Part shown: one piece after another, positions 5,621-11,439 of the stretch | How the letters are laid out: every line of letters begins with the position of its first letter | Numbering within the stretch: the first letter of the stretch is position 1 | Program-made: the position numbers and the translations under genes | Assembly: GCA_031257995.1 (NCBI GenBank) | Contig: JAIRNN010000040.1 | Location: forward strand, 1-11,439 | Source: Spirochaetaceae bacterium | Lineage (GTDB): Bacteria; Spirochaetota; Spirochaetia; Treponematales; Breznakiellaceae | DNA: 11,439 bases | Reading direction: 5' to 3' | Notes under the pieces: generated by a model | Seen by the model: the letters and a program-made list of their open reading frames with translations, nothing else | Database searches by the model: none | What the model was told of the DNA's origin: nothing

Positions 5621-7990
5621 CTACGAGGGGGATGTCACCTTTTTGACAAGCAGTTCGTAAAACTCGGCGTTTGCGTTGCCTCCGATGGTGTACGTGTGTT
5701 TGCGCGTTAATGCCTCGTCGATTTTGGCAATGCAGTTTTTTGAGACGGAGACGCAGACTTTCTGACGGGAGCCGTTTGCCGCAAGCAGCCGCGCGTTGTA
5801 AGAGGGGGGGCCGAACACCGTATAACCGGTGAGGGCCGTCCATGTGAATGTACATTCCCCATAATCAATGCCGAAATACCATGTCCCCGCTTCCTGACTG
5901 CTGTCGATAAGTTCGCTCAAAAACCCAACGGCCTTCCCGACCGGATTGTGCGTCCCGCGTGGTTTGGCATCGTCGTCGTAGGGCATCTCGTTTTTCATCG
6001 TGTGCAGCGCGACTCGTTCGGCGGGAGAGCCGAAGGCGATGAGTACCGTGTCTCCGTTTACCCCGGCTATCACTGCGCCGGATTTCAGGGACATTTTTTT
6101 CACCTCGTTGCGAAAATTGAGGATCGCCTGAGCCGCCGTTTCCGCTGTCTTCCCGCTTTCCGCGAGGTTCAGGGCCGGGTTTTTTACCGCGATAAGAGCC
6201 GCCCGTATCGTTACACGGTCTTCGGGTCGAGGCCGTCCGGCGCGGATGAGGCACGCAAGGTAGGGTTTGGCGACAGAGGCCCCATAGGAAATTTGAAATT
6301 GCCGCGTCAACCTTCGCTTCATAGCCAGCGAGCAGAGTGTTGAGGCGAAAACGCCGCTTACCGTGCCGCATAACGGGATCAAGGGGTCGATCCACACCGA
6401 TGTGGCGACAAAACGGTACGAAAAACCAGCCAGAACCACCGCGCTGAAAACCGTTCCTACGAGGAAGGTCAGCGAAGGTGAAAACAGGCGAAGAAGGAGA
6501 GCGCATAAAAACACCGTGCAGAGCGACCAGAGGAATATATACCGGGCGGAAGCCGGGGTAATCGTGCCTCCGGTAATGATGGCGTTTGCCAACATCGCCG
6601 AGGCCAGCGTATCGACCGACGCGGCGCCGAGTATACAGAGCGAATTGGGAATTTCATTGTCGAGCTTGGCGCGGATTTCGGCAAACTGGTTGTAGGTGTC
6701 GAGTCCCGATCGGAATGCGGTTAAAAGATCATCGCGCATCGTGACAAGCCGTTCCTTGCCCGCATCGGTTAGCTGTTCGTTCTGGAGCAATGAGAAAAAA
6801 CTGCCAACTAGGTTGTTTTCCACAGAACTTTCATAGAAAAACGTGTCGAGTGCCGCGAAATACATGTTCCGCGCGTCAATCCACGCGAGTTTAAGCGAGT
6901 CGTTTGTCGTTTCCAGCAGCCCGTTCCGCAGTTCGCGTTCCCGTTCCCAAAGGTATGACGGATATTTTTCGGCGCTCACGTCGGCGTAGAGCCCTATATC
7001 GGTCGATTCGCTTAAGGTTTTATAGAGGGCCCGGTCGAGCTTTTCATATTCGATGAGATCGGTAAGCGGTATGCTACGGAAAGACCGGTCTTTTTGAAGG
7101 GCTTTAAGGAGGATAGCCCCGTCTTTGTCCAAGGTGAAAGACCGGTCTCCCGCAGAGGCGAAACCGGGAATCTGCTCCAGAATCAGATACCGGCCGGCGG
7201 GATTTACCGCTATCGCCGTAGAACCGAAACGGTTTTTGACCGCATTGTACACGATGTGCTCATAATCCGGCTCATCATCCGTTTCAAGCGGTACGATACG
7301 GCGAAGCCGACCGTCAGGATCAAGAACGGCACGGGAGTAGAGCAGCGGGGATTTGGGGTAATTCAGGCGGGAGGAGACGGCCGGCCTCTGCCGCAGATCC
7401 TGCCGCGCGAGCTCGACCGAATGGTCGTCCGCGATCCATGTTTTCGGAAAAACGGTTTTTGCCCGTTCCAGTTCAAGGGTTCCCGTATTGCTGCGGTGTA
7501 CCGCCTCGTTGATAAGCCTCTGTTTTCCCTCCTCGGCAAAGGACAGTACCGCGTCAACGAAACGGCCCGCTTCCGCCGGGGGGACGGTTCCCATCCTGAT
7601 ACCCTCGAAAAGATTCTGGATGTTTCTGCCCAGATGATCAAATTCGCGGTTAAAGAGGTCAAGCAACTCGGCCTCGCGGTCGTCGATAGACGCGGAAACG
7701 CCCAGTATCGGCGTTTGAATGAGCAAACTGCCCGCTCCCATCTCTGCTATCGTCATAATGACCTGTGCGGCAGTGGCCGGATCCATGAGGGTGTCCGTCC
7801 CCGCCGTTTCGATGATGAGAATTTCCGGCGCGATCGGGGCTTGTTCCTGTTTGGATACGAGGAAATCGAACAGCATCCCCAGTTTTGGGCCGTCAAGCAG
7901 AAAGTATACACCGATCGCAACACCCGAAGCGACAAAAAATGAGATGAAAAAGCGGAGAAAGGCGTTTTTGCCCCTGGTGTATGACGGCAT
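5621..7990 (-). CDS. CHASE2-domain membrane receptor with degenerate class III cyclase-like domain
   Basis: A 789-residue sensor-like membrane protein. A first membrane helix (about 8-32) is followed by a large extracytoplasmic CHASE2 domain (about 35-478), opening with APEILIIETAGTD and IAEMGAGSLLIQTPILG and closing with CILGAASVDTLASAMLANAIITGG. Three membrane helices follow (about 483-501, 506-526, 533-555), the classic CHASE2 layout. Residues 562-789 align with class III nucleotidyl cyclases: VTIRAALIAVKN for the usual V-T-(F)-x-D-I block, GVNGDTVLIAFGS for the second metal block, and FGIDYGECTFTWTALTGYTVFGPPSYNARL for the final catalytic block. The first metal Asp is Leu599 here; the second (Asp647) is kept. 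The base-recognition position (usually D-T/S) is Pro728-Pro729, and the transition-state Asn appears shifted or lost (SYNAR for VNLAAR). An inactive, signal-binding pseudocyclase is plausible. The ATG has only a weak GAG upstream. It is transcribed divergently from the lipoprotein-scp operon. Confidence 0.85.
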   Translation of the reverse strand: MPSYTRGKNAFLRFFISFFVASGVAIGVYFLLDGPKLGMLFDFLVSKQEQAPIAPEILIIETAGTDTLMDPATAAQVIMTIAEMGAGSLLIQTPILGVSASIDDREAELLDLFNREFDHLGRNIQNLFEGIRMGTVPPAEAGRFVDAVLSFAEEGKQRLINEAVHRSNTGTLELERAKTVFPKTWIADDHSVELARQDLRQRPAVSSRLNYPKSPLLYSRAVLDPDGRLRRIVPLETDDEPDYEHIVYNAVKNRFGSTAIAVNPAGRYLILEQIPGFASAGDRSFTLDKDGAILLKALQKDRSFRSIPLTDLIEYEKLDRALYKTLSESTDIGLYADVSAEKYPSYLWERERELRNGLLETTNDSLKLAWIDARNMYFAALDTFFYESSVENNLVGSFFSLLQNEQLTDAGKERLVTMRDDLLTAFRSGLDTYNQFAEIRAKLDNEIPNSLCILGAASVDTLASAMLANAIITGGTITPASARYIFLWSLCTVFLCALLLRLFSPSLTFLVGTVFSAVVLAGFSYRFVATSVWIDPLIPLCGTVSGVFASTLCSLAMKRRLTRQFQISYGASVAKPYLACLIRAGRPRPEDRVTIRAALIAVKNPALNLAESGKTAETAAQAILNFRNEVKKMSLKSGAVIAGVNGDTVLIAFGSPAERVALHTMKNEMPYDDDAKPRGTHNPVGKAVGFLSELIDSSQEAGTWYFGIDYGECTFTWTALTGYTVFGPPSYNARLLAANGSRQKVCVSVSKNCIAKIDEALTRKHTYTIGGNANAEFYELLVKKVTSPS

Positions 7991-8031
7991 CGTATATACT
8001 CAAAAATGAAAAAACCGGCTTAAATATTCTC

Positions 8032-8064
8032 TCAAATTATCGGCAAAATATGCCGATAATTTGA
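8032..8064. promoter_or_regulatory. Perfect 13-bp-arm inverted repeat (operator or leader hairpin)
   Basis: Arms TCAAATTATCGGC (8032-8044) and GCCGATAATTTGA (8052-8064) are perfect reverse complements around a 7-bp AT centre. The right arm overlaps the -35 box of the plus-strand promoter at 8061, and the element lies 42 bp from the divergent CHASE2 gene. A dimeric repressor site fits the position. On the minus strand it could instead be a hairpin in the CHASE2 leader. A terminator is unlikely because no gene is transcribed into it from either side within the window. Confidence 0.75.
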
Positions 8065-8089
8065 CATAAAAATAAAAAAGTCTTATGAT
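8061..8089 (+). promoter_or_regulatory. Near-consensus sigma70 promoter of the lipoprotein-scpAB-rlu operon
   Basis: TTGACA (8061-8066), exactly 17 bp of AT-rich spacer, then TATGAT (8084-8089). The -35 is perfect and the -10 differs by one base. Expected start is near 8096, leaving an unusually long leader of about 218 nt before the ATG at 8314. The overlapping inverted repeat suggests repression at this site. Confidence 0.85.
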
Positions 8090-8096
8090 AAGAGAT

Positions 8097-8313
8097 GTTG
8101 TTCCAATAACACCGGGGGTTCGGGGGGCGCGCCCACCAAGCCAAGCAATACTTGGCCGCCATGCGCCGTATGGTTTTGTCCCGTAGAGGGGGTAGCGGAA
8201 GACTATAAGTCTGGATGCAGGGGGAAGCGTCCCCCTCCTTAACCGGTAACTTGTAACGAGTAATTGGAACGGCATCGAGAGGGCTTAAGACTTTTGTTGT
8301 AAGGAGTTGGTTG
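8097..8313 (+). other. Long structured leader, possibly carrying a dispersed intergenic element
   Basis: The leader between promoter and operon contains at least three perfect small hairpins: GCCAAG-CAATA-CTTGGC (8140-8156), AGACT-ATA-AGTCT (8200-8212) and AGGGGGA-AGCG-TCCCCCT (8219-8236). The GC-rich block at about 8112-8240 contrasts with the AT-rich promoter before it and the plainer stretch after it. This looks like an inserted dispersed element or a cis-acting RNA. I recognise no known riboswitch class. No gene is supported here. Confidence 0.45.
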
Positions 8314-8913
8314 ATGAGAATGAAAGAGAGCAGAGTTTGGGTTATTGCCGCAGGGATTAGCGCGGCATTGGCGGCGTTGATTCTGATTACCGCGTGCGCG
8401 AAACCGCCCACGGAGGAGATGGAGGCGGCGCGTACCGCCGTAACCCGGGCGGAAAACGATCCCGATGTCGCGGCCTATGCGGTCTCAGCGCTTGCCCGCG
8501 CTCGTGAAGCGCTTTCCAATATGGAGGCGGAAGCTCAGGCGAAACGGTACGAGGCCGTCCGCAACTATGCCGCCGAAGCGGAGTCCGGGGCCGAAAAAGC
8601 GATCAGCGATGCGCGGACGGCGGCTGCCCGGGCCAAAGACGATTCAGCCAACGCGCTGAACGCGCTGCGTAACGCGGTGGGTGAAACCGATTCAACCATC
8701 GCTCAGGGCAAGAAGAACAGGCTTGCCCTTGACTGGGGACAGATCGACCGCGATTATCAAAACGCGCAAGGCATCGCCGGTGAGGCGGAAGCGGCGGCGG
8801 CGGCCAACCGTTACCGTGAGGTTGTTGAACGGGCCAATACCGCGCGAACGACGCTCAGTACGATTAACGCGCAGATTTCAGGGGCGAGCCTCGCGGTTAC
8901 CCGCAAAAAATAG
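8314..8913 (+). CDS. DUF4398-type lipoprotein
   Basis: A 199-residue predicted lipoprotein. The N-terminus MRMKESRVWV is followed by a hydrophobic helix (10-27) and a lipobox ending ITAC, giving lipidation at Cys28. The mature part is almost entirely Ala/Glu/Arg-rich helix (EEMEAARTAVTRAENDPDVAAYA, ALARAREALSNMEAEAQAKRYEAVRNYAAEAE), the pattern of DUF4398, often found in envelope proteins that associate with peptidoglycan or outer membrane. No OmpA domain follows, so this is the short form. It probably forms a long coiled or helical hairpin. ATG 8314 is preceded by TAAGGAG with 7 bp spacing; the in-frame TTG at 8311 is less likely. It is the first gene after the strong promoter at 8061 and its TAG lies 1 bp before the scpA start, so envelope and chromosome genes share a transcript. 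Exact role unknown. Confidence 0.83.
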   Translation: MRMKESRVWVIAAGISAALAALILITACAKPPTEEMEAARTAVTRAENDPDVAAYAVSALARAREALSNMEAEAQAKRYEAVRNYAAEAESGAEKAISDARTAAARAKDDSANALNALRNAVGETDSTIAQGKKNRLALDWGQIDRDYQNAQGIAGEAEAAAAANRYREVVERANTARTTLSTINAQISGASLAVTRKK

Positions 8914-8914
8914 C

Positions 8915-9658
8915 ATGGCCTCCGGCAGAACGTTTAAGATACCCAGCGTGATGGAGGGGGGCCGGAAAGATTTTGACGGCCCTCTCGACCTCCTCCTCTT
9001 TCTCATCAAGAAAAACGAGGTGAACCTCTACGACATACCTATCGCCGAGATCACCGATCAGTATATAAGCTATGTGACGATCGCCACGAAACTTGAGTTG
9101 GACGACATGGCTGACTTTCACCTCTTGGCATCGACGTTGCTCTACATCAAGTCGAAGATGCTGTTGCCGGTGGAGTTTGACGGCGAGGATGAAGTGGAAG
9201 ACCCCCGTGCGGAGCTGGTCGAACGGCTCATCGAGTATCAAAAGTTTCGTAAGCTTTCGATATTAATGGAGGAAAAAGGGCGGGAGGCGGAGTGGATCAT
9301 CGAGCGGAAGAAACTGGAACGGACGCTGCCTTTTGAAAGCGAGGGGATGTGGCAAAAGATCGAGGTCTGGGAACTCTTGAAGACGTTCAACGCGCTGATG
9401 AAGAATCTTTCGTCGGAACAGATCATCGACCTTTACGAGGAGGTTTCGATAAACGAGAAGCTGACGCTGATTGAGGAGCTTGTCCGGGACAAGGGCGAAT
9501 GTTCTTTCGAGGATATTATCGTCCGCCACGGTTCCCTTATGGATATTGTTTGCGCGTTTCTTGCTATACTGGAGGCCATGAAACTACGTATGATCTGTGT
9601 GTACCAAAACACGTTTTTTGGCGACATCTCGATAAGGGCGGTTGTTCATCATGGATAA
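8915..9658 (+). CDS. scpA: ScpA, segregation and condensation protein A (kleisin)
   Basis: Kleisin subunit of the SMC-ScpA-ScpB condensin, bridging the SMC heads to compact and segregate the chromosome; cytoplasmic, nucleoid-associated. The 247-residue product has the N-terminal signature DFDGPLDLLLFLIKKNEVNLYDIPIAEITDQY (19-50), then ADFHLLASTLLYIKSKMLLP (66-85), a charged helical middle, and a C-terminal winged helix (DIVCAFLAILEAMKLRMICVYQ, ending ISIRAV). Length is normal for the family. ATG 8915 is 1 bp after the lipoprotein stop and has no Shine-Dalgarno site, so translation likely depends on re-initiation by ribosomes finishing the upstream gene. ATG 8951 is an alternative start that keeps the conserved domain. 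The stop overlaps the scpB start by 8 bp, as is common for this pair. Confidence 0.95.
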   Translation: MASGRTFKIPSVMEGGRKDFDGPLDLLLFLIKKNEVNLYDIPIAEITDQYISYVTIATKLELDDMADFHLLASTLLYIKSKMLLPVEFDGEDEVEDPRAELVERLIEYQKFRKLSILMEEKGREAEWIIERKKLERTLPFESEGMWQKIEVWELLKTFNALMKNLSSEQIIDLYEEVSINEKLTLIEELVRDKGECSFEDIIVRHGSLMDIVCAFLAILEAMKLRMICVYQNTFFGDISIRAVVHHG

Positions 9659-10187
9659 GGAAACCGCGCTTGTCGAAGCCGTGCTCTACATGGAAACGAG
9701 TCCGGCCGCTGCCGAAACTATTGTCAAAATTACCGGCCTCTCGGAAAACGCCGTCTCTCTTGCGTTGAGCGAGATCGGCATCCGGTGCAAGGCGGAGTCG
9801 TCCGGCATCGAGCTTCTGGAGACGACCGCCGGATTCATCTTCTCGCCAAAAGAGGAACATTGGGACGTTTTGCGCGAGCATTACGGCAAGAAGAACCATT
9901 TGAAGCTGTCGAAGGCCGCCCTCGAAACGCTGACCATCATCGCCTATATGCAGCCGGTAACCCGCGCCGAGATCGAACAGATTCGGGGGGTCAGTGCCGA
10001 CAACATGATTCGGCTGCTCTTGGAGCGGAGCCTCATCCGTGAGGCGGGGAAGAAAGACGCGCCGGGAAAGCCGGTACAGTATGGGACAACGAAGGAGTTT
10101 CTCAGCCTCTTTCACCTCGCCAGTATCGCCGACCTGCCCCATCTCGACGAACAAGACGCGGAAAAGTTTGAACTCGTACAAGACTGA
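9651..10187 (+). CDS. scpB: ScpB, segregation and condensation protein B
   Basis: Second accessory subunit of the SMC condensin; ScpB dimers bind the central part of ScpA. The 178-residue product shows two winged-helix units: residues 1-80 (TALVEAVLYMETSPAAAETI...) and about 85-160, with the family signature LSKAALETLTIIAYMQPVTRAEIEQIRGV (86-114), then DNMIRLLLERSLIREAGKK and the PGKPVQYGTTKEFLSLFHL block. ATG 9651 is chosen because it opens the conserved N-terminus, overlaps the end of scpA by 8 bp, and has AAGGGCGG upstream. The in-frame TTG at 9642 would only add three residues. The acidic tail (DEQDAEKFELVQD) is partly encoded by DNA shared with the next gene. Confidence 0.95.
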   Translation: MDKETALVEAVLYMETSPAAAETIVKITGLSENAVSLALSEIGIRCKAESSGIELLETTAGFIFSPKEEHWDVLREHYGKKNHLKLSKAALETLTIIAYMQPVTRAEIEQIRGVSADNMIRLLLERSLIREAGKKDAPGKPVQYGTTKEFLSLFHLASIADLPHLDEQDAEKFELVQD

Positions 10188-10941
10188 ACGTCTCCAAGCT
10201 TTTCTGGCCCATGCCGGGGTCGCATCCCGGCGGGCATCTGAACGGCTCATCCTCGAAGGCCGCGTGACCGTGAACGGCGGGGTGGTAACTGAGTTGGGCA
10301 CGAAGGTGTCCGATGCCGACGCGGTGTCTGTCGATGGGATCCCGGTGCGGCGCGAAACGGTTATGCGCTATCTCGCGCTGCATAAGCCGCCCGGCTACAT
10401 CTGCGCCTCTTCTGACCCGCAGGGACGGCCCCTCGCGCTGGATTTGTTGCCCGCCGGTATCGGGGAGCGGCTCTACAGTGTCGGCCGCCTTGATTATGAG
10501 TCATCCGGCCTTATTCTCTTTACCAACGACGGCGATTTTGCCGCAAAGATCGGGCATCCCCGCGCAAATATTGAAAAGGAGTATGTCGTGAAAGCTACGC
10601 GGCCCATCCCCGATACGCTTGCGGAGCGGTTTGCCAAAGGCATTCGCCTCGGCATTCGCCTCGGTCTGCGCCTTGAGGACCCGCAAACCGGGAGAACGGC
10701 GCTCTTTCAGGCCGCGTCGATCAAGCGGATCGCCCCGGACGCGCTGTCTGTCATCCTTGTCGAGGGCAAGAACCGGGAAATCCGGCGCGTGTTTTCCCAT
10801 TTCCACCTCCATATCTCATCGTTGCGGCGCATCCGCATCGGTCCGGTACTACTCGCCGGTTTGCCCGAAGGCGCGTCCCGTCCGCTTACTCCGCATGAAC
10901 TGTCGGCATTGTCGGCATTGATTGAAGGAAGAAATTCTTGA
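10168..10941 (+). CDS. RsuA/RluB-family rRNA pseudouridine synthase
   Basis: Converts a specific uridine to pseudouridine in rRNA; RluB-like (23S) is favoured over RsuA (16S) because rluB commonly follows scpAB in other bacteria. The 257-residue product has an N-terminal S4 RNA-binding domain (ERLQAFLAHAGVASRRASERLILEGRVTVNG, 7-37), the catalytic motif GRLDYESSGLILFTNDG (106-122, nucleophile Asp109), EKEYVV (136-141) and the C-terminal NREIRRVF motif (202-209). No ATG lies close to the S4 start; TTG 10168 is the best start, overlapping scpB by 20 bp. ATG 10081 is in frame but would add 29 residues that merely shadow scpB. Residues 158-169 are a GIRL-GIRL-GLRL tandem from a 12-bp repeat. This is the last gene before the right-hand repeat region. 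Confidence 0.9.
   Translation: MNSYKTERLQAFLAHAGVASRRASERLILEGRVTVNGGVVTELGTKVSDADAVSVDGIPVRRETVMRYLALHKPPGYICASSDPQGRPLALDLLPAGIGERLYSVGRLDYESSGLILFTNDGDFAAKIGHPRANIEKEYVVKATRPIPDTLAERFAKGIRLGIRLGLRLEDPQTGRTALFQAASIKRIAPDALSVILVEGKNREIRRVFSHFHLHISSLRRIRIGPVLLAGLPEGASRPLTPHELSALSALIEGRNS
10639..10674 (+). repeat. In-frame 12-bp tandem repeat inside the pseudouridine synthase gene
   Basis: GGCATTCGCCTC occurs twice back-to-back (10639-10650, 10651-10662) and a third, diverged copy GGTCTGCGCCTT follows (10663-10674). It encodes GIRL, GIRL, GLRL without disturbing the frame. Confidence 0.95.
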
Positions 10942-10960
10942 TCAGGGAAATGAATCACGT

Positions 10961-10988
10961 TTAACCATGGCGCAGATGAGACAGATGT
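10961..10988. repeat. Short-period degenerate intergenic repeat (TTAACC...CAGATG type)
   Basis: TTAACC followed by CAGATGAGACAGATG repeats. It parallels the tract at 1220-1254 in the opposite end of the window. Family membership is inferred. Confidence 0.35.
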
Positions 10989-11003
10989 ATGCGGAATAAT
11001 ATT

Positions 11004-11064
11004 ACAGATTACCCAGATTTCACCGATTGAGCGAGTCGTAATCTGTGTAATCTGTGTAATCAGT
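11004..11064. repeat. Inverted short-period repeat, ACAGATTAC / GTAATCTGT
   Basis: ACAGATTAC (11004-11012) and GTAATCTGT (11038-11046) are perfect 9-bp inverted arms 25 bp apart. The word TAATCTGTG or a variant recurs three times between 11040 and 11062. A short T-run (11070-11074) follows, so transcripts of the scp operon might end here, but the stem is weak and the loop long. Confidence 0.5.
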
Positions 11065-11086
11065 GGACCTTTTTATTAACATCCGC

Positions 11087-11439
11087 GGACGAAGGAGGCG
11101 CGTCCCCCCGGACGAAGGAGCCGCGTCCCTACGGACGAAGGAGGCGCGTCCCCCCGGACGAAGGAGGCGCGTCCCCACGGACGAAGGAGGCGCGTCCCTA
11201 CGGACGAAGGAGGCGCGTCCCTACGGACGAAGGAGCCGCGTCCCTACGGACGAAGGAGCCGCGTCCCTACGGACGAAGGAGCCGCGTCCCCACGGACGAA
11301 GGAGGCGCGACCCCACGGACGAAGGAGGCGCGTCCCCACGGACGAAGGAGCCGCGTCCCCACGGACGAAGGAGCCGCGTCCCCACGGACGATGGAGGCGC
11401 GTCCCCACGGACGAAGGAGGCGCGTCCCCCCGGACGAAG
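11087..11439. repeat. Tandem array of 23-bp dyad-containing units
   Basis: Fifteen complete 23-bp units plus 8 bases of a sixteenth run off the window end, with no length variation. Each unit starts GGACGAAGGAG, then G or C, then CGCGTCCC, then CCC, CAC or TAC. GGACG at positions 1-5 and CGTCC at 15-19 are inverse complements, so each unit can form a 5-bp stem with a 9-nt loop. Only unit 10 breaks the stem (CGACC), and unit 14 has one loop change (GATGGAG). A 23-bp period rotates the reading frame, so the array is unlikely to be coding. It lies 145 bp past the end of the pseudouridine synthase gene. Confidence 0.97.

Noticed and set aside
7094..7942. 282-codon plus-strand frame inside the CHASE2 gene
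   Set aside because: Arg-rich antisense shadow without family features; the opposite strand encodes a coherent CHASE2 protein.
8037..8411. Minus-strand frames of 91-124 codons in the leader region
   Set aside because: They cross the promoter, palindrome and hairpins and read low-complexity Pro/Arg-rich sequence typical of translated repeats.
9564..10301. 245-codon minus-strand frame opposite scpB
   Set aside because: Shadow of scpA, scpB and rluB-like coding on the other strand.
11087..11439. CRISPR array or repetitive coding sequence
   Set aside because: No spacers, and a 23-bp period shifts the reading frame at each unit.

Overview
The window reads as a moderately GC-rich spirochaete chromosome, most likely a Treponema-lineage organism. 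This is inferred from gene content, not from a database match. The pointers are an HU/IHF-like protein with an Ig-like C-terminal domain (DUF4469 type), several small lipoproteins and periplasmic proteins of unknown function, a CHASE2 receptor with a cyclase-like end, and intergenic spaces filled with tandem and short-period repeats.

Layout, left to right. (1) 1-357: fifteen copies of a 23/24-bp palindrome-bearing tandem repeat, running up to and into the stop codon of a minus-strand HU-Ig gene (358-1122). That gene has a strong sigma70-type promoter (1165-1193) and Shine-Dalgarno site. (2) 1265-1619: an AT-rich, frameshifted remnant of an unknown gene, then about 490 bp (1620-2106) with no convincing gene. 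(3) 2107-3941, minus strand: a small retropepsin-like aspartic protease gene followed by miaB (tRNA methylthiotransferase), probably one transcript. (4) 4128-5376, plus strand: a small lipoprotein and a secreted HEAT-like helical protein, 10 bp apart, both of unknown role. (5) 5377-5620: a convergent gap holding a three-copy 23-bp repeat. (6) 5621-7990, minus strand: a large CHASE2 membrane protein whose class III cyclase-like domain has lost key catalytic residues. (7) 7991-8313: a divergent regulatory region with a perfect 13-bp-arm inverted repeat overlapping the -35 box of a near-consensus promoter, then a long structured leader. (8) 8314-10941, plus strand: a tight operon of a DUF4398-type lipoprotein, scpA, scpB and an RsuA/RluB-family pseudouridine synthase, with a 1-bp gap and two overlaps. 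(9) 11087 to the end: fifteen full copies of a second tandem repeat (period exactly 23 bp), each with a short dyad.

The core genes serve chromosome condensation (ScpA/ScpB with SMC), tRNA modification (MiaB) and rRNA modification (RluB-like). The most unusual material is non-coding: two tandem arrays of hairpin-forming units at either end of the window, one fused to the 3' end of a nucleoid-type DNA-binding protein gene. No complete mobile element, CRISPR array, tRNA or rRNA gene was seen.
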